This document shows, one piece after another, positions 53,579 to 64,000 of a stretch of 64,000 bases of DNA (its first letter is position 1; the number at the start of each line of letters is the position of its first letter). The stretch is from positions 1-64,000 of the forward strand of contig JAHHSI010000003.1 of assembly GCA_020025275.1 (NCBI GenBank), read 5' to 3'. The notes under the pieces were generated by a model, which saw only the letters and a list, made by a program, of their open reading frames with translations, did no database searches and was not told the origin of the DNA. Source of the DNA: Oscillospiraceae bacterium (GTDB lineage Bacteria; Bacillota; Clostridia; Oscillospirales; Oscillospiraceae). The translations under genes and the position numbers were made by a program.

Positions 53579-54174
53579 GCATCACAGACCTGCCGCATGG
53601 CGCACTCCGTGTCGGCAAAGAAGGGATCATGGACGCCCACCACCCGCATTCCGGCGGTTTTGGCGCTGCGGCAGGCTTCAATCGAATCGTCGAAGAGGGT
53701 ACAGTCGGCCGGGGCCACACCCATGGCGTTGGCGGCGTAGAGGAAGATTTCCGGACTCTTTTTTTCAATTTGCAGTTCGTTGGCAAAGAAAAGACGCTCA
53801 AAATAGGGGCGCAGCTGCAAATGATCCAGTGCGGCATGACAGTGCTGGGGAATACTGGAGGTGAGGAGGATCATCGTTTCCCCCTGCCGACGGCAGCGCT
53901 CCAAAAAATCCACGACACCGGGCTTCACGGTGACGGTTTCTGCATACACGTTTCCCGCCGTCTCCAGCCACTCGGCCATGATCTCCTCCAGAGATTCCGG
54001 CAGGTTGCCGTACTCTTTGGTAAAAGCGGCCGCCTTGGGGAAAATCGTGTGGGCCACGCCCTCGGCGTAGGCCTTGGTGTAGGGCAGACCGCGCTTTTCA
54101 AGAAAGGCGATGTCCACGTCCCGCCAGATGCCATTGGAATCAATGAGGGTCCCGTCCATATCAAAAATCAGCAT
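53539..54174 (-). CDS. HAD superfamily phosphatase (subfamily IA)
   Basis: A 211-residue phosphatase. Motif I DMDGTLIDSN (Asp5, Asp7), motif II LLTSS, motif III Lys in KKSPEIF, motif IV LFDDSIEACRSAK are all present, with an alpha-helical cap between I and II. Substrate unknown; close to beta-phosphoglucomutase/PGP-type members. The gene follows the glycosylase gene by 18 bp, so both are probably one transcript. Confidence 0.9.
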   Translation of the reverse strand: MLIFDMDGTLIDSNGIWRDVDIAFLEKRGLPYTKAYAEGVAHTIFPKAAAFTKEYGNLPESLEEIMAEWLETAGNVYAETVTVKPGVVDFLERCRRQGETMILLTSSIPQHCHAALDHLQLRPYFERLFFANELQIEKKSPEIFLYAANAMGVAPADCTLFDDSIEACRSAKTAGMRVVGVHDPFFADTECAMRQVCDAYIMGFDELLKTR

Positions 54175-54192
54175 ATCGGTTGCTCCTTGTCT

Positions 54193-54813
54193 TTATTTAA
54201 GAGATCGTAACGTAAAGCGCCATGGAAAATCCACGGCCTCCTGGGCGTAGTCGATGCCGATGCGCCGTCCGGCCTCGACCGTGAAAGGGGGCTCCTCCGC
54301 TGGAGGGAGACCGGCATCTGTGGGAGACGTGCAGAGAAAGAGGCGATCGTCCGTGAGGGACATACCGTCCAGCTGTGTGGTGAGGCCCAGTGCCTGACAG
54401 CATTTGCCCGGCCCGTTGAGGAAATTTTTCCGCTGATAGGGGGAAAACGCCGTCGTGGGCTTCCCGAATCGGCGCAGGGCCATGGTTTCGGTCCCGTACA
54501 CAGGGGACAGCCCCCGCAGCAAAACGGCATCCGGCTCGCCCACCGGATTGGTGACGAAGTTGACACAGCAGTGCATCCCGTAGATGAAATAGATGTAGGC
54601 ATGTCCCGGAGGGCCGAACATGGTGGCGTTGCGGGGCGTCTTGTGATAGCCGTAGGCGTGGCAGGCTTTGTCAATGGCCCCCACATAGGCCTCCGTCTCC
54701 GTGATCCGACACACCAGGGTCTCGTGGTCCAACTGCCGGACCAGATATTTCCCCACCAGAGAGCGGGCAATGGCCACCGTGTCGCCCAGATAAAACTCTT
54801 CCATCAAGCGCAT
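54193..54813 (-). CDS. DNA-3-methyladenine glycosylase (AAG/MPG type)
   Basis: A 206-residue base-excision enzyme of the AAG family, removing 3-methyladenine and other alkylated or deaminated purines. ITETEAYVGAIDKACHA carries the catalytic Glu, and HAYIYFIYGMHCCVNFVT and NGPGKCCQALGL are the conserved DNA-contact segments. I start at 54813 after GAGAGGAGACG. First gene of the pair with the HAD phosphatase. Confidence 0.94.
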   Translation of the reverse strand: MRLMEEFYLGDTVAIARSLVGKYLVRQLDHETLVCRITETEAYVGAIDKACHAYGYHKTPRNATMFGPPGHAYIYFIYGMHCCVNFVTNPVGEPDAVLLRGLSPVYGTETMALRRFGKPTTAFSPYQRKNFLNGPGKCCQALGLTTQLDGMSLTDDRLFLCTSPTDAGLPPAEEPPFTVEAGRRIGIDYAQEAVDFPWRFTLRSLK

Positions 54814-54925
54814 CGAGACGTCTCCTCTCTTATTTGTGGCATAAACATACCACAAATACTGCCATTTTTCAACCGCGGCGGTCCGTAAGAACGGGGGGAT
54901 TTTGTCGGAAACACGTGTTTTGTCG

Positions 54926-54954
54926 TGGACAAACCGGGAAGGCTATGGTAGAAT
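54926..54954 (+). promoter_or_regulatory. Promoter of the thymidylate kinase gene
   Basis: TGGACA (54926-54931) and TAGAAT (54949-54954), 17-bp spacer. Confidence 0.6.
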
Positions 54955-55004
54955 ATGATGATATTGTACGGATTATTGAGATGTGTAGGAAAGGGGCATA
55001 CTTC

Positions 55005-55676
55005 ATGAGCGGCAAATTGATCGTATTTGAGGGAACGGATGGTTCCGGCAAGGCAACCCAGACGAGGATGCTGTGTCAGGAGCTGGAGCGCCGCGGGATT
55101 TCCTATCGAAAACTGGAGTTTCCCCGGTACGAGGAGGCGTCCTCGGCCCTGATCCGACTCTATCTCTCCGGTGCCTTCGGCAGCAAGCCGGAGGATGTCA
55201 ATGCCTATGCCGCGGCCACGTTTTATGCGGTGGACCGCTACGCCTCCTATCGGCAGGACTGGGGCGAATTTTATGAAAAAGGCGGGCTGCTGGTGGCGGA
55301 CCGCTATACCACGTCCAACGCGGTCCATCAGACCAGCAAGCTGCCGGCGGAGGAGCGGGACAAATTTTTGGACTGGCTCTTCGACTTTGAGTATCGTCTG
55401 CTGGGACTGCCGGCGCCCACACGGGTACTGTATCTGGATCTTCCTACAGACCTCAGCGAGCAGATGATGCGCCGCCGTGAGCAGGAGACGGGCACCCGGG
55501 CCGACATCCACGAGCAGGATACGGAGTATCTGCGCCACTGCCGGGAGAACGCCGCCTATGTGGTGGAGCGCTGCGGCTGGACGAAAATTGACTGTGCTGA
55601 CGCGGAGCAGATCCGCTCGGTGGAGGAGATTCACCGTCAGGTGCTGGCGCAGGTGGAAGATCTGCTCACCCTGTAA
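55005..55676 (+). CDS. tmk: Thymidylate kinase
   Basis: A 223-residue kinase that phosphorylates dTMP. P-loop FEGTDGSGKATQ (residues 8-19), DRYTTSNAVHQ (DR(Y/S) motif) and the LID region RRREQETG are visible. The extended P-loop GTDGSGKAT and the YTTSN variant mark it as the thymidylate-kinase-like form common in Oscillospiraceae; the strict TMPK signature DRY differs slightly. ATG after AGGAAAGGGG. Confidence 0.88.
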   Translation: MSGKLIVFEGTDGSGKATQTRMLCQELERRGISYRKLEFPRYEEASSALIRLYLSGAFGSKPEDVNAYAAATFYAVDRYASYRQDWGEFYEKGGLLVADRYTTSNAVHQTSKLPAEERDKFLDWLFDFEYRLLGLPAPTRVLYLDLPTDLSEQMMRRREQETGTRADIHEQDTEYLRHCRENAAYVVERCGWTKIDCADAEQIRSVEEIHRQVLAQVEDLLTL

Positions 55677-55703
55677 AAAAAGGAGGCGCCTGAAGGCGCC
55701 CCC
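55674..55703 (-). terminator. Terminator of the Cys-rich peptide gene
   Basis: Stem GGCGCC-TGAA-GGCGCC (55685-55700) with extra G-C pairs, followed on the minus strand by seven to eight T residues. Confidence 0.8.
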
Positions 55704-55717
55704 GTGGGTATGTTCAC

Positions 55718-55843
55718 TCAGCAGTTGCAGCAGGAGTTGTTGCAGCCGCAGGTATTGCCGCAGCCCTGATTGCCGCAGCAGCAGAACAAGACCACCAAAA
55801 GAATGATCAGCCAGATGCAGGAACAGTTGTTGTCAAAACACAT
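55718..55843 (-). CDS. Cys-rich membrane micropeptide (41 aa)
   Basis: A 41-residue protein with 12 cysteines (residues 2, 7, 9, 21-23, 28, 32, 34, 38, 39, 41). A hydrophobic helix of about ten residues (IWLIILLVVL) splits a Cys/Asn head from a Cys/Gly/Asn tail. GAGGTGAC precedes the ATG at 55843, and a terminator lies 15 bp after the stop, which together make a compact gene. Shape and composition are those of the small YjcZ-like or spore-coat-associated proteins. The function is unknown. Confidence 0.7.
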   Translation of the reverse strand: MCFDNNCSCIWLIILLVVLFCCCGNQGCGNTCGCNNSCCNC

Positions 55844-55948
55844 TTTTGTCACCTCACTTGTTCTTATCTGTGCCATTGTATGCCGGTTGGCGGCGGGAGG
55901 TACATTGTCCCGCAGCCGCGGCTGAAAAAAGAGAAAGGAACGAATGAT

Positions 55949-57109
55949 ATGTCTGATCCCAAGAAATCGGAGACCACAAGCTGGGATGCCCAGAAGGTGC
56001 GCCAGAGAAGTGATAGGAGCACAAGAACACCGCATAAGAAAAAAACAGCCCGGCCGAAGAATGTGAAGGTGGCGATCTATATCGCCAGTGTCGTGCTCGT
56101 CTCGACGCTGTTGGCCGGTATTGGCTGGCTGATGGTCAACGATGTCTGTGCCTTGAACAAGGAGCCCCTGACCGTGACCATTGAAGTGAAAAAGGGTGAT
56201 AGCGTGGGAGAGGTGGCCACCAAGCTGAAAAAGGCGGGCCTCGTGGACTCGAAGATGCTCTTCATGCTCTTTGGTTCCGTATTTGATGCCAAGGAGACCA
56301 TTGGCCCGGGAACCTATGAGCTGAGCAGCGATATGGATTTCCGGTGCCTGATCAACTCCATGAATCCGGCCAACAGCATGATCCCTGAGGGGGTGGTGCG
56401 CGTCACCATTCCTGAGGGATATACGGTGCAGGAGACCATTGCCCTGCTGGCCGAAAAGGGCGTTGCCAGTGAGGAGGCGCTGACCGAGAGTGCCAAGAAC
56501 CATGTGTTCGAGGGCTATGATTTTATCAATAACGAGGATCTGGGCAGCATTACCCGTCTGGAGGGATACCTGGCCCCGGATACCTACGAGTTCTTTGAAA
56601 ATGAAGAACCGGACAAGGCGCTGGAGCGGCTGCTGAACAACTTTGGCAACTGGATGGGCGATGACGTGCGCGCCGACATCGAGGCGTCCGGCCACAGCTT
56701 CCACGACATCGTAGTCATGGCATCCCTCATTGAGAAGGAGGCCATCGGTGACGATGAGGAGCGGGCCAACATCGGTTCGGTGCTCTATAACCGTCTGGCC
56801 AACCCGGCCAACGAGACGGCGGGCTATCTGCAGCTGGACTCCACGATCTACTATATCCTGCGGACCAACGGCATGGAGGATACGGAGTTCTCCACCGACA
56901 TCGACAGCCCCTACAACACCTATCTCCATCAGGGGCTGCCCGCCGGCCCGATCTGCAACCCCAGCCGCTCTGCGCTGATGGCTGCGGTGTATCCCAGCAG
57001 CACGGATTACTACTACTTTGCCTATGGCAAGGATGGTGTGAGCCACTTCTTTACCAACTTTGATGAGCACAACGCCTTCGTCCACAGTGATATGTATCAG
57101 CCTGACTAA
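55949..57109 (+). CDS. mltG: Endolytic transglycosylase MltG
   Basis: A 386-residue membrane-bound murein transglycosylase (YceG) that cuts nascent glycan strands. After a basic cytoplasmic tail there is one TM helix (about residues 45-68), a LysM-like module with VKKGDSVGEVATKLKKAG, then the catalytic part with VMASLIEKEA (Glu262) and SPYNTYLHQGLPAGPI. Start at 55949 after GAAAGGAACGA. The stop overlaps the next gene's start. Confidence 0.95.
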   Translation: MSDPKKSETTSWDAQKVRQRSDRSTRTPHKKKTARPKNVKVAIYIASVVLVSTLLAGIGWLMVNDVCALNKEPLTVTIEVKKGDSVGEVATKLKKAGLVDSKMLFMLFGSVFDAKETIGPGTYELSSDMDFRCLINSMNPANSMIPEGVVRVTIPEGYTVQETIALLAEKGVASEEALTESAKNHVFEGYDFINNEDLGSITRLEGYLAPDTYEFFENEEPDKALERLLNNFGNWMGDDVRADIEASGHSFHDIVVMASLIEKEAIGDDEERANIGSVLYNRLANPANETAGYLQLDSTIYYILRTNGMEDTEFSTDIDSPYNTYLHQGLPAGPICNPSRSALMAAVYPSSTDYYYFAYGKDGVSHFFTNFDEHNAFVHSDMYQPD

Positions 57110-58332
57110 TGATGAGAAAGAAACCGGAATTATTAGCCCCCGCAGGGGATTTTGAGCGGCTGCAGATGGCCGTACGCTACGGCGCGGACGCCGTGTATCT
57201 GGCAGGCACATCTTTTGGTATGCGCTCTTTTGCCGGAAACTTCACCGATGAACAGCTGCCTCGGGCGGTACAACTGGCCCACGAGCACGGCGTCAAGGTC
57301 CATGTGACCGTGAACACCATGCCGCATAACAGCGAGGTGGATCACCTGCCCGCCCATCTGGAGAGACTGGATGCATCGGGGGTGGACGCCCTGATCGTGG
57401 CTGATCTGGGCGCCTTCACCATGGCAGGGAAATATGCCCCCCGCTGTGAGCGCCACATCAGCACCCAGCAGTCCATCTCCAATTACGCCAGTGCGGCGGC
57501 GTGGTACGATCTGGGGGCCAAGCGTGTGGTTCTGGCCCGTGAATTGACACTGGACGAGATCCGGGAGATCCGCCGCCGTGTGCCCAAGGATCTGGAAATT
57601 GAGACGTTTGTGCACGGAGCCATGTGCGTCAGCTACTCCGGGCGGTGTCTGTTGAGCAACTATATGACCGGACGGGACTCCAACCGCGGGGCCTGTGCCC
57701 AGCCCTGCCGCTATCAGTATGCCCTGATGGAGGAGAAGCGGCCCGGGGAGTATTTCCCGGTTTTTGAGGACGAAAAGGGCACCTATATCATGAACTCCCG
57801 CGATATGTGCATGATCGACCATCTGGACGATCTGATGGACGCCGGTGTGGATTGTCTGAAGATCGAGGGACGGGCGAAGTCTGCCTACTATGCCGCCATT
57901 GTCACCGGCGCCTATCGCCATGTACTGGATGATGTGGCGGCCGGACGGCCGGTGGATCCGGTATGGCGGGACGAGGTGGAGCACGTCAGCCACCGCCACT
58001 ATGCCACCGGATTTTTCTACGGTGCGCCGGGCCAGTATTATGAGAACTCCCGTTATATCCGGGATTGGCAGATCTGTGCCGTGGTGACAGCGTGTGAAGG
58101 AAACGGTCTGGCCACGCTGAGTTTGCGCAATAAGTTCTCCGTGGGGGATACCGTGGAGATCGTAGGACCGGATACCAAGCCTTTCTCTATGACCGTGCCC
58201 ATGATGAAGAATGAGGATGGGGAGGATCTGGATTGTCCCAAGACACCCCAAATGGTCTTTCAGATGCAGCTGCCTCATGCGGTGCCGCCGTATAGCTTTG
58301 TGCGTCATGCCGTGGATCTGTCTCCGCAATAA
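57109..58332 (+). CDS. Peptidase U32 family protein (tRNA hydroxylation type)
   Basis: A 407-residue U32 protein, as TrhP/YrrN-YrrO type enzymes that make 5-hydroxyuridine at tRNA position 34. LLAPAGDFERLQMAVRYGADAVYL is the family start (quoted in part: LLAPAGDFERL), and the cysteines in FVHGAMCVSYSGRCLLSN, RGACAQPCRY form the Fe-S/metal site. C-terminal beta-barrel from about residue 325. First ATG (57109) overlaps the mltG stop; the second at 57112 is equally possible. Usual mltG neighbour in Clostridia. Confidence 0.93.
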   Translation: MMRKKPELLAPAGDFERLQMAVRYGADAVYLAGTSFGMRSFAGNFTDEQLPRAVQLAHEHGVKVHVTVNTMPHNSEVDHLPAHLERLDASGVDALIVADLGAFTMAGKYAPRCERHISTQQSISNYASAAAWYDLGAKRVVLARELTLDEIREIRRRVPKDLEIETFVHGAMCVSYSGRCLLSNYMTGRDSNRGACAQPCRYQYALMEEKRPGEYFPVFEDEKGTYIMNSRDMCMIDHLDDLMDAGVDCLKIEGRAKSAYYAAIVTGAYRHVLDDVAAGRPVDPVWRDEVEHVSHRHYATGFFYGAPGQYYENSRYIRDWQICAVVTACEGNGLATLSLRNKFSVGDTVEIVGPDTKPFSMTVPMMKNEDGEDLDCPKTPQMVFQMQLPHAVPPYSFVRHAVDLSPQ

Positions 58333-58338
58333 TGAGAA

Positions 58339-58375
58339 AAGAAGCGCTGCCCCATGGGGCAGCGCTTCTTTTTGT
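58339..58375 (+). terminator. Terminator of mltG-U32
   Basis: Stem AGAAGCGCTGCCCC with its complement around ATG, then five T residues. Serves the plus strand, and the A run before may serve the minus strand. Confidence 0.85.
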
Positions 58376-58392
58376 GTGCAGAAAAGGTGTGT

Positions 58393-59091
58393 TCACACCG
58401 GAAAGGTAGTTTTTTTCACGGCGGCGGGCTCTGAGGAAAACGCTGCGGCGTTTTCCTCGCGGACCACGGACACGTAGGAGAGGAAGATCAAGGGCAGCGC
58501 ACAGAGGGGGACGTGCGTGGGCAGCCAATAGACGGCGAGGAAGGCCAGCGCTGCGCCGCAGTGGAACGCCACCAGCGTCCGGGCGAAAAAGACGGTGCGG
58601 CGCAGGTGAGAGGGGTCCTTGTCACAGAGATATTCGGCCAGGCCGAGGGTGGCCTGCTTTACATTATTCGTGGAGAAAATCGTCGAGCTGTTGAACCCGC
58701 ACGCACCGGAAAAAGCGGTCCACTGAAAGCTCATGGAAAAGAAGATCGGGTACATGAAGGCCACGGAGGGGATGGTCACGGGAAGGAACTCCAGCAAAAG
58801 CGCGGCTGCGGCCGTAATAAACGGGCTGATGCGGCCGGGGTCCCGGTGGTACTTGCGCCGCAGGATCACGGCGGACATAACGCCGGCCATATAGCAAAGG
58901 AGGGCGCCTGCGTGCAGCAGCAGGGAATACCACTGGCCAAAAAGAGAGTCGAACAAGAGCTGCAGAAGATTTACGGTCTGCGCATTCCCAAATACACCGC
59001 AGGGTCCCAAAATCGCATAGGCGCCGAAGAAACCACCCACCACAGCGAAGGCCATGTGCCGCAGTGCATCTGCCGGGAGTTTTCTGCTCAC
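58393..59091 (-). CDS. DUF1275 (YoaK-type) membrane protein
   Basis: A 232-residue, six- to seven-helix membrane protein of DUF1275. Family block GFNSSTIFSTNNVKQATLGLAEYL (quoted in part: CGFNSSTIF, NNVKQATLGLAEY) is intact. The start at 59091 lacks a strong site but precedes conserved helix 1. Function unknown for the family. Own promoter. Confidence 0.85.
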   Translation of the reverse strand: MSRKLPADALRHMAFAVVGGFFGAYAILGPCGVFGNAQTVNLLQLLFDSLFGQWYSLLLHAGALLCYMAGVMSAVILRRKYHRDPGRISPFITAAAALLLEFLPVTIPSVAFMYPIFFSMSFQWTAFSGACGFNSSTIFSTNNVKQATLGLAEYLCDKDPSHLRRTVFFARTLVAFHCGAALAFLAVYWLPTHVPLCALPLIFLSYVSVVREENAAAFSSEPAAVKKTTFPV

Positions 59092-59130
59092 GGTTACACT
59101 TCCTTTACGAAAAATTCATATACTACCACC

Positions 59131-59158
59131 AGTATAGCAGACTGCCTGCATTGTGCAA
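59131..59158 (-). promoter_or_regulatory. Promoter of the DUF1275 gene
   Basis: TTGCAC (59158-59153) and TATACT (59136-59131), 16-bp spacer, minus strand. Confidence 0.6.
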
Positions 59159-59201
59159 GGGCAAAAGTGCCTAAAAGGGCGGCGTTTTCCCGGAAAGACA
59201 G

Positions 59202-59229
59202 TTGACAATGGTGTAGAATATGGTAAAAT
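59202..59229 (+). promoter_or_regulatory. Promoter of alaS
   Basis: TTGACA (59202-59207) and TAAAAT (59224-59229), 16-bp spacer, just before the T-box leader. Confidence 0.7.
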
Positions 59230-59244
59230 AATTCAGATAGTAAA

Positions 59245-59472
59245 ATGCTGTGAGGAAACGAGCCGTTTTTCCGCCCGGACAGCGAGACGGGGAGGGTGCA
59301 AGCCCGTCGGGTGTCGGAGATTCGGCGGCCACTTCCGAGCTGACCGCGAGGAGCGGTACGCTTCATCCCCGTTATCGGATGACTGAGATGGCGGCCGGCA
59401 GGGCTGTCAAATTAGGGTGGTACCGTGAAGAAGATCTTCGCCCCTATATGTGGGTGGAGGTCTATTTTTTTA
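59245..59472 (+). promoter_or_regulatory. T-box riboswitch leader of alaS
   Basis: The T-box core AGGGTGGTACCGTG lies at 59413-59426. A 12-bp terminator (59432-59443 with 59452-59463, two to three wobble pairs) and seven T residues follow. Stem I with the specifier loop occupies roughly 59255-59345; GCT/GCG Ala triplets are present there, but I have not folded it. Uncharged tRNA-Ala should turn alaS on. Confidence 0.88.
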
Positions 59473-59510
59473 CAGTATTTACATTTTCTACGATAAAGGA
59501 GAGAACCACT

Positions 59511-62150
<2,640 letters not shown>

Positions 62151-62202
62151 ACACTGCGTGACAGCAACGTTGATTGCAAACAAAAGAAAGGAGCGATGCA
62201 GG

Positions 62203-62550
62203 ATGCCTACAGATCCCAACTGCCTGTTCTGCAAGATCATCGGAGGAGAGATCCCCTCCCGCAAGGTCTATGAGGACGAGCTGTGCTATGCCTTTTATGA
62301 TATTGAGCCGCAGGCTCCCGTCCATTTTCTGGTGGTGCCGAAGGAGCACATCAGCTGTGCCGCTCAAATCACGGCGGATAACAGCAGCGTTGTGGCCCAC
62401 TGCTTTGCGGTGATCGCCAAGATCTGCGCCGAGCTGGGCTGCGAGAGCTATCGCATAGTAAATAACTGCGGCGATCAGGCGGGACAGACGGTGAAACACC
62501 TTCACTTCCACGTGCTTTCCGGCCGTGATATGACGTGGCCTCCGGGCTAA
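62203..62550 (+). CDS. HIT family nucleotide-binding hydrolase
   Basis: A 115-residue Hint-type HIT protein. The histidine triad reads HLHFHVL (about residues 97-103), preceded by QTVK; CLFCKIIGGEIPS is the zinc-site N-terminus. Members hydrolyse purine phosphoramidates. Start at 62203 after AAAGGAG with GATGCAGG spacing. It lies 52 bp after alaS, probably the same transcript. Confidence 0.93.
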   Translation: MPTDPNCLFCKIIGGEIPSRKVYEDELCYAFYDIEPQAPVHFLVVPKEHISCAAQITADNSSVVAHCFAVIAKICAELGCESYRIVNNCGDQAGQTVKHLHFHVLSGRDMTWPPG

Positions 62551-62562
62551 AAACAGAATGGA

Positions 62563-62590
62563 AAAAGGCGGCGTATGCCGCCTTTTTCTG
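62563..62590 (+). terminator. Terminator of alaS-HIT
   Basis: Stem AAAAAGGCGGC with GCCGCCTTTTT around GTAT; bidirectional in form. Confidence 0.85.
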
Positions 62591-62625
62591 TTGTGCAGAA
62601 TCGGTGGGCGGACGTGGAAAGTGAC

Positions 62626-62654
62626 TTGTGCGGCAAAAACAACTATGCTACAAT
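62626..62654 (+). promoter_or_regulatory. Promoter of the DUF2974 gene
   Basis: TTGTGC (62626-62631) and TACAAT (62649-62654), 17-bp spacer. Confidence 0.65.
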
Positions 62655-62676
62655 GAAAAAAACAGGAGGGGATGCT

Positions 62677-63858
62677 ATGGCAGAAAAAAAGAGAGCAACG
62701 GTGCGGGACTATCTTGCATGGCGCGGAGATCTGACCTTTGCCCAAGATGGGTTCAATGAGGTGGATAATCTGCTGTTGTGCATCGTTTCTTATATCGATT
62801 TTCAACGGATCACGCAGCTGCGCAGCTTCCGGCCGGCGGATGCCATGAGCATCGGGGATGTATGCGCCCTGTTGACGGAGCAGGATGAGCAGCTGGGCCT
62901 TTCGGAAGAGGAGTATATCCCGGTGATGCGTGCCATGGCGGCCACGCCCCGGTTTCGTGAGGTGAAGCTGTTTGCCTTTGAGAGCAGCATTGATGAAGAA
63001 AAAGTGATGCAGTTTGCAGCCGTCTCCTTCCTGCTGCCCGACGGCAGTGTTTTTGCCGCCTATCGAGGCACGGACACCACGCTGGTGGGCTGGCAGGAGG
63101 ATTTCAATATGAGCTTTCTGGCGGTGGTCCCGGCGCAGATCCGGGCCACGGAGTACGCACAGGAGGTGATCAAGCGCTGCCCGCGGCGAAAGCTGCGGCT
63201 GGGCGGTCACTCCAAGGGCGGCAATCTGGCGGCGTGGGCGGCCATCCATCTGCCGGAAAAGCTGCAGCGCAAACGGCTGGTAGCGGCGTACAACAACGAC
63301 GGGCCCGGCTTTGTCCAGAGTGTGCTGGAGGCGCAGGAGTACCGCCGTGTGGCGGATAAGATCCATACCTTTATTCCGGAGTCCTCACTGGTGGGGATGC
63401 TGCTGGAGCACACGGAGGACTATGAGCTGATCGACAGCTCCAACCGCTCACTGATGCAGCACGAGCCGCTCTCTTGGAATGTTCTGGGAACGACGTTCTG
63501 CCGCAGCCCGCAGCGGACAGAGGCGGCCAAGGCGTCTGACAGCGCCATCCGTGAATGGTTGGCTGAGATGAGTATTCAGGAGCGGCAGGAGTTCACAGAG
63601 GCTTTTTACAGCATCCTCCGTATGGGCGGCAAGGCCAAGACGCTGGAGGATCTGCGGGAGGGCGGTGTTTCCGGCGGCGTGGCGCTGCTGCGTGAGTACA
63701 TAGGCGCCGACGAGAAGAAAAGGAAGCTGGTTGCGCAGATCTTGCTGCGTTTGGCGGCAGAAATGGGCGAAGGGCTCTGGAAGAGTGCCGGACAATACTG
63801 GCGCTCGTTGGGAGAGAGCATCGAGCGGAAGTATCGCGGCAATCCCGCGGAGACATAA
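62677..63858 (+). CDS. DUF2974 (Mbeg1-like) lipase-fold protein
   Basis: A 393-residue alpha/beta hydrolase of DUF2974. The nucleophile motif GGHSKGGNLAAWAA carries Ser in GHSKG (about residue 177), and VFAAYRGTDTTLVGWQEDF is the oxyanion/lid region typical of class 3 lipase-like proteins. ATG 62677 follows AGGAGGGGATGCT. No signal peptide. The substrate is unknown. Single gene between promoter and terminator. Confidence 0.9.
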   Translation: MAEKKRATVRDYLAWRGDLTFAQDGFNEVDNLLLCIVSYIDFQRITQLRSFRPADAMSIGDVCALLTEQDEQLGLSEEEYIPVMRAMAATPRFREVKLFAFESSIDEEKVMQFAAVSFLLPDGSVFAAYRGTDTTLVGWQEDFNMSFLAVVPAQIRATEYAQEVIKRCPRRKLRLGGHSKGGNLAAWAAIHLPEKLQRKRLVAAYNNDGPGFVQSVLEAQEYRRVADKIHTFIPESSLVGMLLEHTEDYELIDSSNRSLMQHEPLSWNVLGTTFCRSPQRTEAAKASDSAIREWLAEMSIQERQEFTEAFYSILRMGGKAKTLEDLREGGVSGGVALLREYIGADEKKRKLVAQILLRLAAEMGEGLWKSAGQYWRSLGESIERKYRGNPAET

Positions 63859-63886
63859 ACCGGCGGGAAAGAACCGGGTCAGAAAG

Positions 63887-63930
63887 AAAATACCGAAGAT
63901 CACCATGCGGCGATCTTCGGTATTTGTTTG
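63887..63930 (+). terminator. Terminator of the DUF2974 gene
   Basis: Stem AAATACCGAAGATC (63888-63901) with GATCTTCGGTATTT (63912-63925), then a short GTTTG tail. Confidence 0.8.
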
Positions 63931-63974
63931 CAGAATGTGGCGGAGTGATGGTCAATTTACGTGGGGAGAGGCGT

Positions 63975-64000
63975 ATGCGGCAAGGTCTGCTCCGGAGTTG
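63975..64000 (+). CDS. Possible start of a further gene, cut by window end
   Basis: An ATG at 63975 with GGGGAGAGGC upstream opens a frame of eight codons before the window ends (MRQGLLRS). There is too little to name it. Confidence 0.25.

Overview
The window (about 58-60% G+C by eye) looks like the chromosome of an anaerobic, low-motility gut Clostridia member of the Oscillospiraceae, most like Intestinimonas/Flavonifractor/Dysosmobacter. Reasons: a complete lysine-to-butyrate fermentation gene set, an infC-rpmI-rplT operon with an AUU start, T-box leaders on pheST and alaS, a MoxR/vWA pair, an IreB homologue, DUF421/DUF4363 genes, and TTGACA-17-TATAAT promoters. The genus is an inference; no 16S gene is present.

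Layout. 1-4.9 kb (minus): a peptide-use cluster with a zinc-finger/HTH regulator, an internally deleted MFS pseudogene, an M32 carboxypeptidase homologue whose HEXXH motif has lost its second histidine, an intact MFS transporter and an S15 Xaa-Pro peptidase cut by the window edge. 5.4-10 kb (minus): SNF-family symporter, LysO-type lysine exporter, SH3-NlpC/P60 lipoprotein, a small conserved protein, IreB. 10-14.1 kb (minus): pheST under a T-box. 14.2-21 kb (plus): NAD(P)HX dehydratase, lipoprotein, alr, a membrane protein, a solitary mazF, a MoxR/vWA pair. 21-24.7 kb: F420-0 glutamate ligase homologue, nrdR, DUF421/DUF4363.

24.9-36.6 kb is the core: kamB-kamC (reactivase of the B12 aminomutase), then a perfect promoter, a lysine riboswitch, and kal-kce-kdd-kamA-kamD-kamE, followed by a cobalamin adenosyltransferase and a two-subunit CoA-transferase. 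The kam/kdd/kce/kal enzymes turn lysine into acetoacetate and 3-aminobutyryl-CoA/crotonyl-CoA; the CoA-transferase links acetoacetate to butyryl-CoA. The second half of the pathway, crt-hbd-bcd-etfB-etfA, sits at 45-49.8 kb and carries no thiolase. The 3' strand of the riboswitch P1 helix lies inside the 5' arm of the terminator, which predicts a lysine-induced ON switch.

36.7-45 kb: PhzF-like protein, LCP ligase, VanY-like carboxypeptidase, a tiny Asn/Lys-rich protein, infC-rpmI-rplT with an attenuator, a flavodiiron protein with two rubredoxin domains, trmB. 50-64 kb: YwlG-like protein, an ECF S component divergent from a PdxR/MocR regulator with a shared palindrome, GreA-like factor, HAD phosphatase, 3-methyladenine glycosylase, thymidylate kinase, a 41-residue Cys-rich peptide, mltG, a U32 peptidase-like protein, a DUF1275 protein, alaS under a T-box, a HIT protein and a DUF2974 hydrolase. 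I found no tRNA, rRNA, CRISPR array, insertion sequence or prophage.
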